DNA of 64,000 nucleotides from Bacteroidales bacterium (GTDB lineage Bacteria > Bacteroidota > Bacteroidia > Bacteroidales > UBA932): NCBI GenBank assembly GCA_009774765.1, contig VSOK01000009.1, forward strand, positions 1 through 64,000, read 5' to 3'. The translations under genes and the position numbers were made by a program. This document shows, one piece after another, positions 18,809 through 28,125 of the stretch. The notes below the pieces were generated by a model that saw only the letters and a list, made by a program, of their open reading frames with translations, was not told the origin of the DNA and made no database searches. Numbering within the stretch: position 1 is the first letter of the stretch; every line of letters starts with the position of its first letter.

Positions 18809-19525
18809 ATGAGAAAAATTTTTGTTGCTGCCTTGGCGGTGGTTTTGATCTGCTGCGGAGCAAGCGAGTGCTCTGAAATGCTGTCCGGAGTGGAAGACGT
18901 CCGCGTGGAGTCCATCAAGACTGACTACCAGGTGTTGAATGTATCATCGGCAATCTCCGTTGAGTATTCTTCCGATGCGGATATGATGGAAATAACAGCA
19001 GACAGGGATATACTTCCTTATATTGATGTAAAAAGGACAGGGAATATACTTGAACTTAAAGTGAGGCAGAATCATTTCAGAAATATCGGGCATATAAAGG
19101 TCGTGCTTCCTGTTTCCGGTGACCTGAGGTGGATTGACCTGTCAGGCGCGTCATCATTCAAGGCTTCGGAGAAGATATATGCTCCGTCTTTTGAGCTGTC
19201 ACTGTCCGGTGCATCGAAGATTGATGCCGAAATCGAGACGGAAAAGCTGCTGGTGGATGCTTCTGGAGCATCGTCGCTGAATATCTGCGGATATGCAGAC
19301 AGAATGTCTGTTGAGGCATCTGGTGCATCCAGTATTTCATCCCGGAGTTCAAGGGTATCTTCTGATGATATTGAGGTGTCCGTTTCCGGTGCGAGCCGGG
19401 TTTGTGTTGACTGTACCGGTAGCATAAGCGGTTCAATATCCGGTGCGTCTACTGTCATATACGGAAAGAACGCCAAATCAGTAAGGATATCGGATTCCGG
19501 CGCATCATCCTCAAGGCCGGAATAG
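18809..19525 (+). CDS. Head-GIN (DUF2807) domain protein with SGAS repeats
   Basis: 238-residue secreted protein. The N-terminus MRKIFVAALAVVLICCGASEC is a lipoprotein-type signal. The body matches the head-GIN/DUF2807 beta-helix family common in Bacteroidota: a core that begins VLNVSSAISVEYSSDADM and passes through DIKVKRTGN-type strands. From about residue 111 it carries seven spaced copies of a [D/S]xSGAS motif, each followed by a beta strand (for example DLSGASSFKA, SLSGASKIDA, DASGASSLNI, SVSGASRVCV). The spacing fits stacked coils of a right-handed beta helix. Role unknown; surface or adhesin-like function is only suggested by the family name. A strong terminator follows. Confidence 0.8.
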   Translation: MRKIFVAALAVVLICCGASECSEMLSGVEDVRVESIKTDYQVLNVSSAISVEYSSDADMMEITADRDILPYIDVKRTGNILELKVRQNHFRNIGHIKVVLPVSGDLRWIDLSGASSFKASEKIYAPSFELSLSGASKIDAEIETEKLLVDASGASSLNICGYADRMSVEASGASSISSRSSRVSSDDIEVSVSGASRVCVDCTGSISGSISGASTVIYGKNAKSVRISDSGASSSRPE

Positions 19526-19544
19526 CCTGGTACATACTGTAAAT

Positions 19545-19595
19545 GAATAATAGGGGTTGACTGACATTCAGTCAACCCCTATTATTCGTTTTTAT
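19545..19595 (+). terminator. Terminator after the head-GIN gene
   Basis: Perfect 19-bp inverted repeat, arms 19545-19563 and 19569-19587, five-base loop, followed by GTTTTTAT. It lies 20 nt after the stop of the head-GIN gene. Confidence 0.85.
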
Positions 19596-19613
19596 CCCAA
19601 GAAAGGATCAATA

Positions 19614-19698
19614 TATGCCTGTAGCCATTGGCGGCGTTGGCTCCCGAAAAGGGAGGGGACCCACGTAGTGGGGAGGACCGCCAATGGCTACAGGCATA
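19614..19698. repeat. Large hairpin, 21-bp perfect arms
   Basis: Perfect inverted repeat with arms 19614-19634 and 19678-19698 enclosing 43 bases. The interior holds two more small palindromes: CTCCC-GAAAA-GGGAG at 19641-19655, and CCCAC-GTA-GTGGG at 19660-19672. The GGACCCAC..TAGTGGG core is shared with the intergenic element at 1503-1519. The element lies between converging genes, 30 bases beyond the terminator, with no coding potential. It looks like a REP/MITE-type element. Confidence 0.7.
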
Positions 19699-19733
19699 GA
19701 CTCTATGTTGGCAATAAAGAAAAGACGACTGTG

Positions 19734-20477
19734 TTATTTCAGTATGTTTTCAATCTCTGACCATTTGAGAGTAAGCTTGATTATTCCTGAGGAATAAGGA
19801 GCAATCTCGTAAGGGTTGTAGATGTAGGTTACCCCCTCATCCGATACTCTGAAATTGTCGTTCGGCTCCACCTTGTCTACAAACAGACTGCCGTTGCCGC
19901 TGTTCTTCATATATTCAGAAGCCTTTTGTGTAAGGAGTGAGGAAAGCTGGCTTTCGCTGCCATCGGTGAAAAAATCGTCTTCATCTATTTCCTCTCCGGT
20001 CCTTCTGTTGAAGTTGATTGCCGTCTCGCTTGACATTCCGTGCGCTCCGCCCGTGTAGACATAGCGTTCAATGGTATATGACACTGTCCCGTGGCTTTCA
20101 GGAGAGAATGAGCCTGTTATATATTCTTCCCAATTGAGACTCGCGTAAGGTTCTCCGCTTTCCTGTGACATCTTGAGGAGCGGGAGATTGGCCTCGCGAT
20201 ATTCTGCTGTCCTGTCATCTATATAATTGTCAAGTATATCTGACTGATTCATTTTCCCGTATTTGCTTCCGAGGACTTTCTCGTTGATCTCCTCTGACAT
20301 TTCTCTGTTCCTGTCAGGAAGCTCATAGCTTATCACTATTGTCATTGAAGCGTCGCTGCCGTCGGCAAGAGCTGTTGTCTGTGCCCTTTCAAATGTGGAT
20401 GTCTTGAGGTTGCAGGAACAGCTGCTGATGAATGCGACTGCGCATCCTGCAATAAGGAAGGATAGGTATCTTTTCAT
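19734..20477 (-). CDS. DUF3298/RsiV-like lipoprotein
   Basis: 247 residues from the ATG at 20477 (MKRYLSFLIAGCAVAFISSC), chosen because it begins a proper lipoprotein signal; in-frame ATG 20483 is also possible. The C-terminal half has the DUF3298 signature: VYTGGAHGMSSETAINFNRRTGEEIDEDDFF, and near the end YIYNPYEIAPYSSGIIKLTLKW. The N-terminal half corresponds to the partner DUF4163-type domain. Proteins of this type are found in cell envelope or as RsiV-like lysozyme-binding anti-sigma factors, but no sigma factor is adjacent. The stop of GH115 lies 58 nt upstream on the same strand. Confidence 0.78.
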   Translation of the reverse strand: MKRYLSFLIAGCAVAFISSCSCNLKTSTFERAQTTALADGSDASMTIVISYELPDRNREMSEEINEKVLGSKYGKMNQSDILDNYIDDRTAEYREANLPLLKMSQESGEPYASLNWEEYITGSFSPESHGTVSYTIERYVYTGGAHGMSSETAINFNRRTGEEIDEDDFFTDGSESQLSSLLTQKASEYMKNSGNGSLFVDKVEPNDNFRVSDEGVTYIYNPYEIAPYSSGIIKLTLKWSEIENILK

Positions 20478-20535
20478 AATCATATAATTTAGCAGGACGC
20501 AAATATACAATATTGATACCATCCTTCCCAATCAA

Positions 20536-23484
20536 CTATTCAGATCTGGTAGGAACAGGACCTGTATATGAACGTTTCATACCTCCGAAGTCCATTACTA
20601 TTTTCTGCACTACCGTGCCAGCATCTCCGCAGAGAATCTTGAGCGTATGTTTTCCCGGTTTGTCTATATGCAGGGTGGTCTTGTTGACGCGGCAGTTTTT
20701 CAGCACGCTTTCATACCATATCTGTGCATATTCGATAGATGATGTAGACGGATTCATTACAGGACCTTCGTCTATGCATACACCGTATTGGGTCTCAAGG
20801 TTCGTCGCCTCGTGACCGGCATATCCGCGGTCGGCACTGAGTACAAAAGTCGGCAGGACGTATGTGTACACATCCACGGAACCTTGCTCGAAAGTATAGA
20901 AATCGTATTCTACAAGCGGAACTTCCCTGCGGCGTGTATTCTGTTTCGGAGCGACAGGGTTGCCGAACTGTATCGCTGCGTTCTCTACTCCGAGATTAGG
21001 AATGTCAATGATCTTTATGTCCTTGTTCTCTGTCTTGCGGTGATATCCTGCCGCGTCTATGGAAATGCAGCCGTTGTCCTGGATGTATATTCCTTTGATT
21101 TCTTCAAGTGAAGGGGATGCGGGATTGAATACGGACACCAGCACCTGCTCTGTATTGCCGGAAGACTTGTCTGTTATCGAAACTGTTCCGGATACGCGCT
21201 CTCCGCAAGGTACTGAATTCCAGTCTACGGACACTTCGATTCTTTCCTCTGTGCCGGTGCTGCCTGAAGTTCTGCTGAGTTTTATCCACTCCTTGTCAGC
21301 TGAAGCTGTCCAGCTTAGAGTTCCTTTGCCTTTGTTGAAGATGTCCACATAATAGCTTCTTCTGAGATACGTATTGAATGCAGGAAGAAGATGATAGCTG
21401 GAAATGCCGTTGAGCGAACCTTCATTTTCTGTCATTATTCCCATTGCCGGAGTTTCTGCGAGAGAAGTTGTCCTGAGGGCCGGCATCTTGAAATATGAGG
21501 AGGCAAAACCCTGCCCCATAGTCATGATGTGGTCCCATTTGCCGTCAAGAAGCTTGTTGTAGCCGTCTGTGATTACTCGGAGACTGTCGTGGCATACACG
21601 TGCCGTCTCCGCCGCCATATCGGTCGCTGCCCTGTTCTGGATTGAATACCAGCGGTTCTGCTGTCCGGAAAGCACCATCCTGTTGAGAAGTTCGCACGCT
21701 TTTACAGGATAATAGACGGCTTCGTAGAAGCAGGCCTGATGACTTTCAGGAAGATTTTTCATTACGGAAGCGGTCTCGTCCGCTATTGTCCTGTAGGCCG
21801 CAAGGCGACGCTCGGCTTCACGGTAGTTTGCGAATGAGAAATCGGTATCAGTGTTGCGCTCGTTGCCGTGTTTGTCGGTGGTCCACTGGTAGCCCCATCC
21901 CATAAACTCCGGCTTTCTGATGAATGCCTGATGATAGAATCCGTCGAATATTGAAAGGAAAGCTTCATAATGTTCCTGGCCGAGCATTTCTGCAAGCCAT
22001 TCCGCCCTGTATGAGGCTGCACGCTCGTAGTCGAATGCATCTATGTCGTATGCCATTGCCAAAAAGAAATCCACGGCGAATTCGCATGATTTGATATCTC
22101 CGGCATTAAGAAGCCAGAACCTGTCGGCAGTCGTGTCGTATGCCTTGCGGAGCTCTTCGTACATCACTGTAGGGGATGTGGTATTCATCCAGAGATAGTC
22201 GTGAGGACGTCCGAGGTATGAAGAATGGTAGTATACTCCGGAGCGTCCGGAACGCAGCTGCTCCTTAGGGCTGCTGAGACGTTTGAAATATCCGTAGTTG
22301 TCATCAGGCCATACGATTGTGACATCATCGGGAAGCATCAGTCCTCTGTTGAATACATCAAGGACTTCTTTGTATGGAGTGAATACCTGAGGTATGTCTT
22401 CCGCTTTCTTTCCGAGTACATCAGCGAGGATCTGCCTCTGTGCAAGCAGTGCTTCCTGCATAGTCTTTTTCCTGGAATCCATATCCTCGTCACCGCTCAT
22501 CGCGCGGTCGTGAAGTCCTCTGAGGGCAAGGGTATAGACATTTTCGTATGGCGATGCGTCCTGCACGCGGGCTTTGAGTACGCTGTCCACTTTTGCTTTG
22601 TTGGAAGTGTAGTTCCATTCCCCGTATTCCTTGGACCACTCGCTGGCCGTGTTCAGCTGCAGAGGCTCACAATGTGAGGTCGTGATCATTACTCCATACC
22701 TGTCTGCGATTTCTTTGTTTTCAGGAATCTGGTAAAAAGCTGTTGAGGCTTCGTGCATTGCTGGTGCGAGCATATTGGCCTGCAGACGCAGAATCAGTTC
22801 ACATACCTTGTCGTATGTCTTTGGACCTATATTTCCGAGTTCTTTCTCAAAGTTTCTTTTCGACCACCGTAGAAGTCCCCAGTCCTCATCGTTTATGAAT
22901 ATCCCTCTGTATTTTACTGAAGGAGTTTTTGAATCGAAGTCGTTGACTGTTAGGTTGATACTGCTGAGGGGCTGTACTGGCGCGTCAAGCCACCAGTACC
23001 ACGGGCTGACTCCTATGGTCCTGCTCAGTGACATAAGGCCGAATGCAGTGCCCCTTCTGTCGCTTCCTGCGATGACGATGGCTTTTTTAATTCCTTTTGC
23101 CGGGTTATTGACCAGACGGACGGCATATTGCTCCCAGCCTCCTTTTATGGAAGATACATTGATCTTTCCTTTTGCTATCATTTCATCGATCCATACGCTT
23201 TCCCCGATCGTTCCTGCGATCACCGCATACCTGATGTTTTCCCCTGATGCCGGTGAACTGATTATGGCAGGAGCCTGTCCTGTAACTTTCTGTATGTCGG
23301 AGGCAAAAAGCTCCGCCGCTGTCTTTACTGTAATGGCGTCATCCGCATCGTAGCAGACGGCGGCCGTATTCCTGCCTGAGACGAGAGGAAAAGAGTTTCT
23401 TGAACTGCCACCTGTAATTGTTACCTGCGCCGGAAGCGATATTGCCTGTATGCACAGGATAAGTGTCAAAATAATACGGTTCAT
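20536..23484 (-). CDS. GH115 alpha-glucuronidase, secreted
   Basis: 982-residue GH115 protein; the family removes (4-O-methyl-)glucuronic acid from xylan side chains and from other glycans. Signal peptide MNRIILTLILCIQAISLPAQ. The N-terminal alpha/beta domain (GTAFGLMSLSRTIGVSPWYWWLDAPV near 150-180) is followed by the catalytic barrel with KYRGIFINDEDWGLLRW, NMLAPAMHEASTAFYQIPEN, MITTSHCEPLQLN and IVWPDDNYGYFKRLS. A C-terminal beta-rich region (GTLSWTASADKEWIKLSRTSG onward) completes the usual architecture. It lies downstream of the Big2/discoidin-like lipoprotein gene on the minus strand and back to back with the GH43/GH105/SusCD operon. Together these suggest a uronic acid-decorated plant glycan as substrate. 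Confidence 0.93.
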   Translation of the reverse strand: MNRIILTLILCIQAISLPAQVTITGGSSRNSFPLVSGRNTAAVCYDADDAITVKTAAELFASDIQKVTGQAPAIISSPASGENIRYAVIAGTIGESVWIDEMIAKGKINVSSIKGGWEQYAVRLVNNPAKGIKKAIVIAGSDRRGTAFGLMSLSRTIGVSPWYWWLDAPVQPLSSINLTVNDFDSKTPSVKYRGIFINDEDWGLLRWSKRNFEKELGNIGPKTYDKVCELILRLQANMLAPAMHEASTAFYQIPENKEIADRYGVMITTSHCEPLQLNTASEWSKEYGEWNYTSNKAKVDSVLKARVQDASPYENVYTLALRGLHDRAMSGDEDMDSRKKTMQEALLAQRQILADVLGKKAEDIPQVFTPYKEVLDVFNRGLMLPDDVTIVWPDDNYGYFKRLSSPKEQLRSGRSGVYYHSSYLGRPHDYLWMNTTSPTVMYEELRKAYDTTADRFWLLNAGDIKSCEFAVDFFLAMAYDIDAFDYERAASYRAEWLAEMLGQEHYEAFLSIFDGFYHQAFIRKPEFMGWGYQWTTDKHGNERNTDTDFSFANYREAERRLAAYRTIADETASVMKNLPESHQACFYEAVYYPVKACELLNRMVLSGQQNRWYSIQNRAATDMAAETARVCHDSLRVITDGYNKLLDGKWDHIMTMGQGFASSYFKMPALRTTSLAETPAMGIMTENEGSLNGISSYHLLPAFNTYLRRSYYVDIFNKGKGTLSWTASADKEWIKLSRTSGSTGTEERIEVSVDWNSVPCGERVSGTVSITDKSSGNTEQVLVSVFNPASPSLEEIKGIYIQDNGCISIDAAGYHRKTENKDIKIIDIPNLGVENAAIQFGNPVAPKQNTRRREVPLVEYDFYTFEQGSVDVYTYVLPTFVLSADRGYAGHEATNLETQYGVCIDEGPVMNPSTSSIEYAQIWYESVLKNCRVNKTTLHIDKPGKHTLKILCGDAGTVVQKIVMDFGGMKRSYTGPVPTRSE

Positions 23485-23509
23485 AAATTTTTCTGTTGTA
23501 TTTAAACAG

Positions 23510-23559
23510 TCATCCCTTGACTACGGCACTTTGTTTCGTGCTTTTGCCAGGGGATGACA
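23510..23559 (-). terminator. Hairpin between Big2 lipoprotein and GH115 genes
   Basis: Arms GTCATCCC and GGGATGAC bracket the 103-base gap between the two minus-strand genes. On the minus strand the hairpin is followed by TGTTTAAAT, so it could act as an attenuating or weak terminator, allowing some transcription into GH115. Confidence 0.4.
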
Positions 23560-23587
23560 AATAGAAGATTTTCCTGATTTTATTACC

Positions 23588-25147
23588 CTATTCAGCGTAA
23601 ATCTTTGTCTTGGAGTTTCCGAGATAGAACTCCGCGATCTGTGCCGACCCACCCTGTGTTCCGCCGACAACTCTTCTTACAAAATATTTCTGTGTCCAGA
23701 ACGAGAATCTGAGGTAGCGGTATTCAAGGGTCTTAGGGAACTGTATATTCTCTGTTTCAAGGTTGTACTCCGGTCTGCCGTCAGCATTGGTGGTACCGAG
23801 CGCAGTACAGTTCTCAAATCCGAAATCACGTGCTATCTCCTCGAAGTTCTCACCGTCGTTGCTGCCTTCGATCTTGTCGAATCCGCAGATTCTGACCTGA
23901 CAGTCATCCCTGTCCGTGCTTATGTTCATCACACGGAAATAATCCACAGTCTTGGCCTCTTTCATATCAATTGTAAAAGATGTCGCGGCGCTTTCCTCCC
24001 AAGTAGACTTCATTTGATTGAAACAGAATGCAGTTCCATTGGTTTCCGCTGCATCGCTTCCTGCCCCGACCCTTTTGATGATAGGTTTGTCGTCGAGCAT
24101 TGCGTGAAGACTGTTGTTTCGTCCGCCTATAGCAGGGAGCTTTTCAAGTGAACAGGTCATAGTCATAAGGTATTCCCTTTCATCAGAAGGCTCCAATGTG
24201 CCGTCGCCTTTGTGGCGTGGAAGATCCTGTGAAGCGAATTTGTACGCGCTGACTTTGAGTTCTGCGGATATTTCACTGTGATCCTTGGCTGCGACTGTTA
24301 CAGTCACGTCTTTTCCGAGCTTCTTCACGGTCATTTTTCCTGATTCGTCTACGGATACGGTCTCCTCGTCGGATGATGTGAACACGATTCCTTCAGTCTG
24401 GTCTGCAGGTGTTATCTCGAGCATGCTCATCAGGTCAATGGCACCTGTTGTCTTTTCCAGTTCATACTCTACTGAAGTCTCGTTGAATTTGATGGATGTG
24501 ATTTCTGTTACAGGTACCGGAAGTACGGTCACCTTTATGCTGCCGGTTTTGTCTCCGTCCGCGGTCACAGTAATGGTAGCCTCTCCGATGGCTTTCGCCT
24601 CAATCTCTCCCTCTGGAGTTATGGATGCGATCTCTTCTTTGTCAGAGCTGAATGACACGCCTTTGTTTGTCGCATTTTCAGGAAGGACGCTGACGAGCGG
24701 GCCGATGTCTTTCTTGTCGCCGATTATGAGCTCGATCCCGTCTTTGATCTCGTCGTCGAACTTTATGCTTTCGACAGCTATTATATTCTTTTCAACAGTG
24801 AGTGTGAACTCCGCTTTTTTACCTCTGGATCCGACTGTAATGGAAATTACTGAAGAACCTTCTTTTACTGCGGTGATGACACCCTCTTCGCTGATGACAG
24901 CGACAGCCTCGTCGGATGATGAGTATATTCTGTCAAGATCTGTTGCCTCCTTCGGAGTGACGGACACCATTTCTGAAATGTCAAGTGTCTTCTCTTCTGT
25001 CAGGGTATAACCGTCCGCTATGGTTTTGTCAAGCGTGACAGTCTCTACGAGGACTGGCTTTTCCTCTTCGGGTACCAATCCGTTCTCTTTGCAGCCTACA
25101 GCGGCGAATGCTATGGCCGACAAAACGATAAATGCTATTTTTTTCAT
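23588..25147 (-). CDS. Big2-repeat lipoprotein with discoidin-like C-terminus
   Basis: 519 residues from the ATG at 25147, which begins a clean lipoprotein signal (MKKIAFIVLSAIAFAAVGC); the frame is open further upstream but without a signal. Three bacterial Ig-like (Big2) domains follow, each with a YSSSDEAVAVISEEGVITAV-like strand pair (also FSSDKEEIASITPEGEI and FTSSDEETVSVDESGKM). The last 190 residues resemble a discoidin/F5-8C carbohydrate-binding module (TNGTAFCFNQ, FTIDMKEAKTVDYFRVMNIS, GSNDGENFEEIA, AQIAEFYLG). It is a paralog of the protein at 34548-35903. A role as a surface glycan-binding protein of the locus is inferred. Confidence 0.82.
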   Translation of the reverse strand: MKKIAFIVLSAIAFAAVGCKENGLVPEEEKPVLVETVTLDKTIADGYTLTEEKTLDISEMVSVTPKEATDLDRIYSSSDEAVAVISEEGVITAVKEGSSVISITVGSRGKKAEFTLTVEKNIIAVESIKFDDEIKDGIELIIGDKKDIGPLVSVLPENATNKGVSFSSDKEEIASITPEGEIEAKAIGEATITVTADGDKTGSIKVTVLPVPVTEITSIKFNETSVEYELEKTTGAIDLMSMLEITPADQTEGIVFTSSDEETVSVDESGKMTVKKLGKDVTVTVAAKDHSEISAELKVSAYKFASQDLPRHKGDGTLEPSDEREYLMTMTCSLEKLPAIGGRNNSLHAMLDDKPIIKRVGAGSDAAETNGTAFCFNQMKSTWEESAATSFTIDMKEAKTVDYFRVMNISTDRDDCQVRICGFDKIEGSNDGENFEEIARDFGFENCTALGTTNADGRPEYNLETENIQFPKTLEYRYLRFSFWTQKYFVRRVVGGTQGGSAQIAEFYLGNSKTKIYAE

Positions 25148-25254
25148 TGTGTTATAATAATATAAATGGTTGCTATGTGTGTGATTTTGTGGACTTTCTG
25201 CCAAAGGAATAAAAAAATATCTGAAACCGATGCAAATTTTCTGACATAAGATAT

Positions 25255-25262
25255 CAAAAATA
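25255..25262 (-). promoter_or_regulatory. Possible -7 box for the Big2 lipoprotein gene
   Basis: The 290-base divergent region 25148-25437 is AT-rich and has no gene. On the minus strand TATTTTTG at this position fits TAnnTTTG, but no TTTG box is at the right spacing. No good box was found for the plus-strand GH43 operon, only a one-mismatch ACTATTTG near 25350. Confidence 0.25.
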
Positions 25263-25437
25263 AAACTTGTCAAAAATGTGGCGAAATTCGTCTATTTGGG
25301 GTGAAATTCAGGAATGTTGAAATTTAAAAATGCCGTGTAGAAAAGTGATACTATTTGTCATAAAATTTCCATCCGTTGTTGTTTTGATTTTGTTTGTTTG
25401 CAATACTGAAAACGACAATTGATAACACTAATCGGAA

Positions 25438-26895
25438 ATGAAAAAGTTGTATTACATTCTTGCCTTTATGGCAGCAATATTCCTGTTCGTTGATTGCGGC
25501 AACGCAAGTCCGGAGGGAACTAAAAATCCTTTTGTTAAAGTAAGCGTCAGTGAGAAGACGGTGAACTGTGCTTCAGGTTCATTTGAAGTGTATGTCTCAT
25601 CCAATACTTCCTGGACGGTTACTGCCCAGACGCCTTGGCTTAAAGTAAGCCGGACCGAGGGTAAAGGCAATATGAGTATTGTCATAAGCTATGAGGAAAA
25701 CTATAAAGGTAAGGATGACAGTGGTGTGTATATCCCGGGGGATCCGAGGACGGGTACGGTCAGAATTTCGGCAGAGGGGACAATTCCTGCCAGAGTCAGC
25801 GTCAAGCAGACAAGCCGTACCTTCCGGAATCCTATTTTCCGACCTATGCCGGACCCTTATGTCTGGAGGGAGGACCACGGTAACGGGGCCGTTTATTATT
25901 ATGCTGTCAAATCAAATGGCAGCGGTGTGAATCTCGGTAAGTCCAACAAGCTTACCAATCTCGGAGGGACAAAGGAGGTATGGCACCTGCCCAAACAGTC
26001 GGGATCCGTTCCTGTTTGGAACAGGGCCAATCTCTGGGCTCCTGAGATGTTCAGAATTGACGGTGTGTGGTATATCTATTATGCTGCAGGCTGGCCTTCA
26101 AGTGAGAGCAAGGACAAGTATGGCAGCGATTATCACACCCAGAGGACAGGTGTCATTCGCAACAGGGCGGAGGACCCTACTACCGGAACCTGGGAAGATA
26201 TGGGTATGATCTATACGGGAGACGAGTATGTTCCCGGAATCAAGGCCACTGTCGACAATGCCATCTATGCGATAGATATGACTACGTTCGAGCTCAACGG
26301 TCAGCGTTATGCGGTGTGGTCCGGAAATGTCTCGCATACAGACGGAAAGCAGAGGATCTATATCGCCACTATGGAGAATCCGTGGACAATAAATTCCAAT
26401 CGTGTCGAAATATCAAGGCCTGATATGCCTTGGGAGAAATGGGACAGCTCCATCAATGAAGGCCCTTCGGTAATCATCAATGAAAAGGCCGGCAAACTGT
26501 TCGTCGTATATTCTTCCAACGGATCCTGGACATCGAAGTATAATCTCAGCTGGATTATGCTGGATATGAATGCTGATCCTATGAATCCGGACAACTGGAC
26601 AAAATCAAAGAACTATGTCTTCTGGAGATGCGACAATGTCAGCAAGAACGACAATCCTAACAACAGGGATGAAATCGGAGGTGTGCATGGTGTGGGCCAC
26701 AACACTTTCACCAAGTCTCCTGACGGAACGGAAGACTGGATTGTCTATCACGTGAAGAGATATAAGGAAAACGGATGGGACAACAGGGACTGCTTCATCC
26801 AGAAGTTCACCTGGAATGAAGACGGCACTCCGAATTTCGGTACTCCTGTAGGATACTGGGAGGAGATAGAGGTCCCTTCTGGAGAGCCTCTTTAG
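25438..26895 (+). CDS. GH43 family glycosidase with N-terminal BACON domain
   Basis: 485-residue protein. Lipoprotein signal MKKLYYILAFMAAIFLFVDC. Residues about 35-130 form a BACON-type Ig-like domain (VSSNTSWTVTAQTPWLKVSR). The rest is a GH43 five-bladed propeller: catalytic base Asp139 in MPDPYVW, pKa-tuning Asp280 in AIDMTTFELNGQRYAVW, and general acid Glu341 in INEGPSVI, so the catalytic triad is complete. The family contains arabinofuranosidases, xylosidases and galactanases; the specificity here is not readable. It is the first gene of a plus-strand operon with two GH105, SusC and SusD. Confidence 0.9.
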   Translation: MKKLYYILAFMAAIFLFVDCGNASPEGTKNPFVKVSVSEKTVNCASGSFEVYVSSNTSWTVTAQTPWLKVSRTEGKGNMSIVISYEENYKGKDDSGVYIPGDPRTGTVRISAEGTIPARVSVKQTSRTFRNPIFRPMPDPYVWREDHGNGAVYYYAVKSNGSGVNLGKSNKLTNLGGTKEVWHLPKQSGSVPVWNRANLWAPEMFRIDGVWYIYYAAGWPSSESKDKYGSDYHTQRTGVIRNRAEDPTTGTWEDMGMIYTGDEYVPGIKATVDNAIYAIDMTTFELNGQRYAVWSGNVSHTDGKQRIYIATMENPWTINSNRVEISRPDMPWEKWDSSINEGPSVIINEKAGKLFVVYSSNGSWTSKYNLSWIMLDMNADPMNPDNWTKSKNYVFWRCDNVSKNDNPNNRDEIGGVHGVGHNTFTKSPDGTEDWIVYHVKRYKENGWDNRDCFIQKFTWNEDGTPNFGTPVGYWEEIEVPSGEPL

Positions 26896-26955
26896 CGGAA
26901 GGCTTGTCTGCCTGAGTGAAATCAGATAAACATTATTATACCCTATTATATAAGT

Positions 26956-28119
26956 ATGAAAAAAATCACATTATTTCTAATTGCACTTGCATTGTCATCT
27001 GTGATGTTTGCACAGAAAAGCTATGACCTCAAAAACTTCCCGGAAGGAAGCCAGCCGGAAGAAATAGGTCTCAAGCTTGTTGAGCACTATCTTGACACTC
27101 CGCACTCGCATTGGGGTGACATCAACTCAAAATATGAAGTAAAACTCATCACCTATCCTGATGTTTGCGCCTGGCTCGGCTCGCTCTGGTTTGCGCAGTC
27201 TACAGGCAATGCGGATCTGTACAACAGGCTTGTTGAGCGTTTTGAGCCGCTTTTCACAACTCAGAAGAGCCTCCAGCCGGAGATGTTCCCGAAAGCTCAC
27301 AATGTTGTTGACTTCTATGTGTTCGGAGCAGTTCCTCTTGAGATCTACAAGAATGTGCCCGAGCAGAAATACTTTGACCTCGGAATGAAGTATGCAGACG
27401 GCCAGTGGGTTATGCCTGCGAAGCCTACAGAGGAGCAGAGAGGATGGCAGGAGAAAGACTACTCATGGCAGACACGCCTCTGGGTGGACGATATGTTCAT
27501 GATTACTGAACTTCAGGCTCAGGCATATCACGTCACCGGAGACAGGAAATATATTGACAGGGCAGCCAAGGAGATGGTGCTGTACCTTGACAAGATACAG
27601 CGTCCGAACGGACTTTTCTATCATCACACAGGCACTCCTTTCTTCTGGGGCCGTGGAGACGGCTGGATGGCTGTAGGTATGGCCGAGATGCTCAGACTGA
27701 TGCCTAAGGACAGCGAATACCGCCCTCGTATCGAGAAAGAGTACAAGCTTATGATGGAGACTCTTCTCCGTTATCAGGATTTTGACGGAATGTGGCATCA
27801 GATCATAGATGATCCGAACTCATGGAAAGAAACTTCATGTACCGCTATGTTCACATACGCTATGATAGTAGGCGTGAAGAACGGCTGGCTTGACAAGAAA
27901 GTCTATGGCGAGGCTGCGCGCAAGGGATATATCAGACTTCTGTCCTATCTCAATGAAAGCTATGACCTGCGTAATGTATGCGAAGGAACCGGAGCTAAAA
28001 ATGATTTCTCCTGGTATCAGAACCGCAGGCGTCTTACCGGAGACCTTCACGGACAGGCTGCTCTTATCTGGTGCTGCTACGCACTTGCCTCTGACGTGAA
28101 GCCTTATAAAGTCAAATAG
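26956..28119 (+). CDS. GH105 unsaturated glucuronyl/galacturonyl hydrolase, copy 1
   Basis: 387-residue GH105 protein of the (alpha/alpha)6 fold. These enzymes hydrate and release delta-4,5-unsaturated uronic acids left by polysaccharide lyases. Signal peptide MKKITLFLIALALSSVMFAQ, without lipobox Cys, so probably periplasmic. Family motifs: SWQTRLWVDDMFMITELQ, where the Asp of WVDD is the expected catalytic acid, FFWGRGDGWMAVGMAEML, WKETSCTAMFTYAM, and the C-terminal RRRLTGDLHGQAALIWC. It is 60 nt after GH43 and 6 nt before the second GH105 gene. Confidence 0.92.
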   Translation: MKKITLFLIALALSSVMFAQKSYDLKNFPEGSQPEEIGLKLVEHYLDTPHSHWGDINSKYEVKLITYPDVCAWLGSLWFAQSTGNADLYNRLVERFEPLFTTQKSLQPEMFPKAHNVVDFYVFGAVPLEIYKNVPEQKYFDLGMKYADGQWVMPAKPTEEQRGWQEKDYSWQTRLWVDDMFMITELQAQAYHVTGDRKYIDRAAKEMVLYLDKIQRPNGLFYHHTGTPFFWGRGDGWMAVGMAEMLRLMPKDSEYRPRIEKEYKLMMETLLRYQDFDGMWHQIIDDPNSWKETSCTAMFTYAMIVGVKNGWLDKKVYGEAARKGYIRLLSYLNESYDLRNVCEGTGAKNDFSWYQNRRRLTGDLHGQAALIWCCYALASDVKPYKVK

Positions 28120-28125
28120 GCTATT

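Noticed and set aside
19096..19520. Repeated SGAS-coding units considered as DNA repeats or CRISPR
   Set aside because: The units vary in spacing and sequence and lie in one open frame; they are protein repeats.
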